DNA of 45,258 nt from NCBI GenBank assembly GCA_964592815.1, contig CAZQGE010000006.1, forward strand, positions 1 through 45,258, given 5' to 3'. The DNA comes from CAZQGE01 sp964592815 (GTDB lineage: Bacteria; Bacillota; Clostridia; Christensenellales; CAG-917). Every line of letters starts with the position of its first letter. Positions within the stretch are counted from its first letter, which is position 1. Made by a program: the position numbers and the translations under genes. Under the pieces are notes generated by a model. That model saw only the letters and a list, made by a program, of their open reading frames with translations. It had not been told where the DNA came from and ran no database searches. Positions 43,501 through 45,258 of this stretch are shown here, piece after piece.

Positions 43501-45258
43501 AACAGATTTGCAAGAACAAACGTTACATATTATGACGGTGGTTTCCGTAAAGTAGTGTTCAACGTTGACGCTAACGGCAATTATAAATACGACAGCAAGA
43601 AACTCGCTTTCGTTCTCTTGACAGACAAAGAGAAAGCTAGTGGCAGCGTAAAAGCAGACGAAAGATATACAAGAGTTATTGACAACATTATTTTGCCTAT
43701 CGATGCTAAAATTTACGGATTGGTTGGCACTTCTGTTTCTTCTTATGCGGCCGAATTCAGAAGATTTAACGTTGAATATTCACACTTTGAAACTGTATTT
43801 GATGGTGAAGACGGCGGTTATACCTTGTCAGGTGATGGAAAGTATTTCGCTGACGCAGAAGGTAATTATAAACGTGTTCCCGTTGTCTATTCCAACGGCG
43901 CATTCCGCGCGGCAACTTTCACTCAAAGCACGACAGGTACTTATAAACTTGTCAATGGTGAGTATGTGCTTATCACAGAAACAAACTTCACAGGCACAAA
44001 ATACGCCTATGCTTTAAGCACAGAAGAAATTGCAAGCAATTATGCAGTTTATTCCAAAGTTAAAAATGGCGAAATTTTTGAGTATCAAGTTTATAACACC
44101 GCTGATTTCGTTCTTAACAAAGTGGAAAGCAAGCAATATTATGCTTTTACAGTAAACGAAAAAGGCGACTATATTTACAATTCTACGTTTAAGTCCTACC
44201 GTAAGATTAACGGTGGTGAAACACTTAAAGCTAACACAGTCAGATATTCTATCAATCCTGTTATCAAGGATAATGGAGTAAATAAGGCTTTTGTTGAAAA
44301 TGTAAATGGAAACTACGTTATTGACAAAGTAAGCGGTATGTTGCGTATTGCAACTGTTGCAGATAAGGACGTCGTCCGTTACTCTATGTCAACGGTTGAA
44401 TTGCCATACGGAACTGCTTTGTTTACAAAACACGCTCCTAATGTATACAGCGGTCAATATCTTGGCTTTACAGTAAGCGGTTTCTTGAAACTAACTTCTG
44501 CTGCCGCACACACAACCGATTTGGGAAGTTTGCTTGGCAATGAGTTTGCAAAAATGGTTATTGCTTTGCAAACTGCTTCCGAATTTGAAAACGGCGTTGG
44601 ATTTAGACTTTCAGCAAACATTGATTTGTCCGCATTTAATTTTGCAGCACTCATTGACAATTCTGGCGAAAGCGGAACAATTTGGAATTCCGAATTCGAA
44701 AAAATGGAATTGGCACTCGATTTCTTAAACGTTAAGAATGAAGTTGTTGGCGGTATCTATTTGAGCGGTGGAATTTTGTATATCGACTTTGTTGAGATTT
44801 TTGAAGATACAGAACACTACATCAAGATTGACAACTTTATGAAACTTATTCAAACAGTTGTTGAAAACGTTCAAAAAGATAAAGCATCAACAGCGGCAGA
44901 AACTGTTGTTGACAGAGATGCTATCATTGAACTTGCAAGTTCAGACACAGTTTTCCAAATTGCACTTACACGCTCGCTTATTGCAACACTTCTGGCAGTT
45001 TTAATTCCAGAATTGGGCAATATTGAAACAGTATTTGAAAAACTTCAAATTACGTTGGGCGTTGATTTGGGCAAGAGTGAATTCTTGACAATCAATGAGG
45101 AAACACTTAATAGACTTTGCACGCCAAAAGATGAAAGAGCAGCTGTTGATACAATTACTCCTGCAAGTGATGGTTTGTACTACAAAGAAACCATTGGCAG
45201 CAAAGATTACTATTATATTCCGCAAAGCTATGCAAGCGGAGCGCAAAGATATACCGTT
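34525..45258 (+). CDS. Giant repeat-containing lipoprotein, open at the window edge
   Basis: A single frame runs 3,578 codons from the ATG behind AGGAGGA to the last base without a stop, so the C-terminus is outside. The start is a lipoprotein signal: KRLK, a hydrophobic core, and a lipobox G-M-V-A-C with Cys at residue 23. At least six spaced copies of a strand-rich block resembling Y-L-x-G-G-x-L-Y-I-D-G-G occur near residues 466, 795, 1255, 2070, 2536 and 3410, possibly also 1805. Several are followed by amphipathic Leu-rich stretches and a DNAxSxAAE-like phrase. Between them lie Tyr/Gly repeats of the type YTGxKYAxD...GxYKKV, and three tandem 48-49 residue repeats at 42631-43060 (GDFIGQGTYKGDIY, FGVGTYKGTVFY, GEFIGGGTYKGVIY). 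No catalytic domain is recognised; a surface scaffold or adhesin is inferred. Confidence 0.88.
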   Translation, partial: MKRLKFALLIILVVCLVGGMVACNTNTTVPGSGSMPELPNDKPVIDVPENTEIVSSLTAWQMFKDAAVKRGEVLDSRTRYLNFDTKFLLNGEKDNKGNPIAIRVAGSIDTLSDRNTSFLMEFRQGATAESNETTPLAGLYYYNPNPADANSDSVLVLDMAQVGGGRHLFKTSDIDISKIAKVLNSVLSKINGSSLLFEKLIGLNISDLIPNTLNLSLEDLIVKYILGVNQATVADLGGGIKEIRIPCDMTLLTALLPIVGGLIPVDISNLIDRVLGINLQKLSALSNMALYLVAEVDNGQLSGLSSTFDINLNSYNKPAVQEKFGTFKKDYSFKYDRENAKLDVTGVPNIDVKKLLEDKNVNLDELDQYSILTFDMSIGAKINTAERTLTLQNISNSFGNIITNLLGELVLPESSLWGKVINLTGNNEYNIGIFLRGKISMRHDEDTKLQVEIRDSQDPSSKLRAGAYYQNKTLFIDGSGLLGQTAKFKLDINLNQILRDAIDGVVQKLGATLEKIDKASLAEIIGMVAGLIGGSGTSATEKEQLKKAYAESAKNGYTEYQNALANGTIVQSYLNGATAGDNMLTNVVSLINQILDNVTILKEENAFGMGIKEIRLSVTEEIIKQIKALIFKDNLAGGDIPLAGVELIYQNGGFGEAKNIGLDVALGKSKNDVIISAGLDLNFKFGSADFTNFVPDDSFKKLSILDGKLDLSNMALNVNTKIALDLSTLPSKLAEVNIKAFDKLVLSLLVELQKIDVNVELFIGANLDLSDGLNSILNSNIKIALSSKGVERLSLILKDQVLYVNTELLGIGKMSVNLKPILAKLLNKGTSASDNALSTADAAFDANAYFVAVDGTYKYVIASNKFVKLSTTELKPVNQGGYSGDRYSSGGQMTRYTFREDAMGGTLGFKDGQFFVLGDPSYTGKKYSPFIDDKKGDYVKVYSATGFVYKNIDAITLQDRQNANLHYALSKFTSDSKKGKYKFDTDKYVLMTDAELSTYKGERFSISSDRFEGRYVNVKDANNNSYYKDLLAITDAERLTATKDSTASTIALIGALIGGINLNHNGLEVLFATNFINELLNALNVGEIVEIALTQGDTSGGIKLTLEDGLDLTKLKLKAYVGIGGVADLGLTINGINSSPAQIYVPDGELNSYVNYLNNPNIYLAFVGGFELNANTGSVPIEGAGTITISEDLNFGFNLNFAANLDLKPIVDYLMGVTNIITYSNNTQLLLEIVKNKWVGEKGNGKYVKDKTLIGLYYVGGTLYVDGAAIGIEKFSIQIDIMELILQLILKNTDIKVNGNNTAQIAADTTADPVKTTLQLAAILSSKKLTIEIVKGLEELLFNLAKIDAAIIDASLELCWDAINKVDKIYKGERYAFADNKYSVNEEGTYKNIVYKKIATGETYDGPKFNLVNGQFVYDAVGIYKNVAFTKFVGEYTGQKYAFDTATGKFTASETGEYKKVFDYENEGFVQLTEDEARKDTDVIRANVKVSEASASETGSGVIYVKDIMLKISPYSTQVKAGDQTLLEFVTASSSEYDNIKLLDEKGDLAIDHLFVELGGKISMSAAGNGETWTIGQWITTFLEGKNAAATKPEDKIDQSVIDMVKRLAIQYDINLPVSEELTFRLALLARLNPNEKIDITDNAVFVKLDKNNANTIKLYAESECFVKQGNKFVALTAEQIAKPDTITGDTYAKVYQSGKGVNKFVAYKPTEIEKFTKDSVAYVPDYVTINGVNQLVYRKLSSTEVMLYQNKTKSGALYKKDMNLDISYILSHSDISLSISSRSGNLLSIYVVYSGNKAGAPQSTLYVALGKDFKLSIGGIDLGSLFGSVSGVADNITTSGTGGSAADETPIVNDAYMVYPYGAEPPAAATEQSTLQKVLNLLGSAFYSIKVDMSGVKLNFAAGLIVSILQTFTKYTVDANNFVKLNPEKSYLQLDWTDGIKLDLSLGVDPLQIGIGLYKFSLDMGSGSSVLPENFDKTQYLSATNLTSLSFDMTLDLNLEVYKNEIKIQKFLEKFIGEMALNFGINISENIILNLELNIAGTINLESPDKTSFMLRFWDTNAQKTAFAIYVKGKDVYMDGGTLGGARTHMVDPDLTAGIVSSLKQLITGSTAVDNAQSAAETFVPVKQEDLMKVIISLAKNNLSIHIAENVLAGIISMIVGTKYDELTAKEMETYTGQRYAYNDTTKVYSPDPNGNFKKLDIMEIFSNLGLDASIDVNVDFGAPGFGLKINTNVASIGISLAKVDLSTVANENVANQIQQHLSYVMLSDKEIAGGAVGTHRYDKTTQTYVADPAGRFVVAVSYKKLSQAEIDAGEGTHKYDDIRNVYVPVVAPEKGDYKAVPTPGAQYLEIPNTGTINFGTEIIIGYGITSTYMLVDASVAANYATSERFSKRESDGKYIQDPNGLYVRQPAKLDGLIDGLFKMLDKDLDKLLYGMFSDGTIVYENEELAGIQNKVDKVKYLLNKLSLQVMFKDAINSDIVMSINGSVNLAKLGFGGTSGISFERDFELVEMLKAIKLAIRLIFNRGQANETTIGVYLSDGNLYIDGGTFFGENATTGNPKFRLKLELATLLKTFGLVSDNAQIAGGGTDFSGYDKVETGAEKTDKTLKKVTDVLNALIKTVTFKITPAAIVGYNRWDAINIVFNSDMFEQLLKVFFPENLGAEVKDNYYEKNSNPYKQVQPGTSPSFGVKYYGVKFNDIELNQAQVGDFIGQGTYKGDIYVLGTTTLVAAGTEYNASVKYCRKQTQYFALNAEQLGSDFGVGTYKGTVFYLDEYVKSTDIVVDANKTYYGKTVSYKQLSTAEVGEFIGGGTYKGVIYNIVSDNNTKYYVPVTVGTATVKDTAYFMQVVEFKILRHEIELSDTTLDLEAGTSGLFIVFEDQEYDGRASLQLRLNFVDSVNIKLALTTGINLDANDAIEKIMPVFDGSFISFETYLSHILDLANGFVKEYYNFTANEVELYTFSQSDKGAYIYDAQNDKYRRMVKSDNAAAANRFARTNVTYYDGGFRKVVFNVDANGNYKYDSKKLAFVLLTDKEKASGSVKADERYTRVIDNIILPIDAKIYGLVGTSVSSYAAEFRRFNVEYSHFETVFDGEDGGYTLSGDGKYFADAEGNYKRVPVVYSNGAFRAATFTQSTTGTYKLVNGEYVLITETNFTGTKYAYALSTEEIASNYAVYSKVKNGEIFEYQVYNTADFVLNKVESKQYYAFTVNEKGDYIYNSTFKSYRKINGGETLKANTVRYSINPVIKDNGVNKAFVENVNGNYVIDKVSGMLRIATVADKDVVRYSMSTVELPYGTALFTKHAPNVYSGQYLGFTVSGFLKLTSAAAHTTDLGSLLGNEFAKMVIALQTASEFENGVGFRLSANIDLSAFNFAALIDNSGESGTIWNSEFEKMELALDFLNVKNEVVGGIYLSGGILYIDFVEIFEDTEHYIKIDNFMKLIQTVVENVQKDKASTAAETVVDRDAIIELASSDTVFQIALTRSLIATLLAVLIPELGNIETVFEKLQITLGVDLGKSEFLTINEETLNRLCTPKDERAAVDTITPASDGLYYKETIGSKDYYYIPQSYASGAQRYTV
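42631..43060 (+). repeat. Three tandem 48-49 residue coding repeats in the giant lipoprotein
   Basis: Copies begin at 42631, 42778 and 42922 (147 and 144 nt apart). Each has the pattern L-x-x-A-x-x-G-x-F-I-G-x-G-T-Y-K-G-x-I-Y followed by a Tyr-rich stretch. The DNA has diverged while the protein pattern is kept. Confidence 0.65.

Overview
This window is about 45 kb of AT-rich bacterial DNA from an assembly with N gaps (10 N at 19551-19560, 100 N at 22914-23013). Strong GGAGG-type ribosome sites, TTGACA/TATAAT-like promoters, U-tract terminators, a TTG start and a lipobox lipoprotein suggest a Gram-positive low-GC Bacillota. The gene set points to an anaerobic, probably uncultured gut Clostridia: pyruvate formate-lyase activase, anaerobic sulfatase maturase, a GPH sugar symporter and host-glycan enzymes. 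The taxon is an inference.

Layout. 0.2-2.7 kb: an ABC exporter pair (ATPase and permease). 2.9-4.1 kb (minus): a CofE-like F420 ligase-domain protein. 4.3-7.9 kb: a large Ig-like/beta-helix surface protein followed 1 nt later by a pyruvate formate-lyase activase. 8.0-8.9 kb (minus): an RlmA-type rRNA methyltransferase. 9.0-11.4 kb: a U32/RlhA-like protein and a 54-residue protein. 11.6-14.4 kb: a MacB-type fused ABC transporter. 14.5-15.6 kb: an archaeal-type ornithine cyclodeaminase relative. 15.8-16.0 kb (minus): a small membrane protein. 16.2-19.3 kb: a Ser-type sulfatase with five membrane spans, directly followed by its likely maturase. 19.6-20.7 kb (minus): two paralogous two-span proteins, each with its own near-consensus promoter. 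21.0-22.7 kb: a GPH transporter. 22.8-23.2 kb: a tRNA-Gln(CUG) gene on the minus strand with a tandem array of about 99-bp units behind it. 23.4-25.5 kb: a six-span membrane protein and a CAT-fold acyltransferase. 25.7-28.2 kb (minus): a GH127-like protein overlapping a PH-domain membrane protein. 28.2-29.5 kb: ApgM phosphoglycerate mutase. 29.5-30.8 kb (minus): two membrane proteins. 30.9-34.3 kb: a GH20 hexosaminidase, an epimerase-like protein and a PIG-L/LmbE deacetylase.

From 34525 to the right edge one reading frame stays open for 3,578 codons. It encodes a giant lipoprotein that runs out of the window, and most of the apparent short frames on both strands there are its shadows.

How it fits together: sulfatase plus maturase, GH20, deacetylase, GH127-like protein and GPH symporter suit scavenging of sulfated or N-acetylated host glycans, with the two large surface proteins as possible adhesive or scaffold partners. 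The strongest candidates for something undescribed are the giant repeat lipoprotein, the tRNA 3'-end array, the LTA-synthase-like sulfatase architecture, and three genes whose promoters sit so close to the start codon that leaderless mRNAs are predicted.
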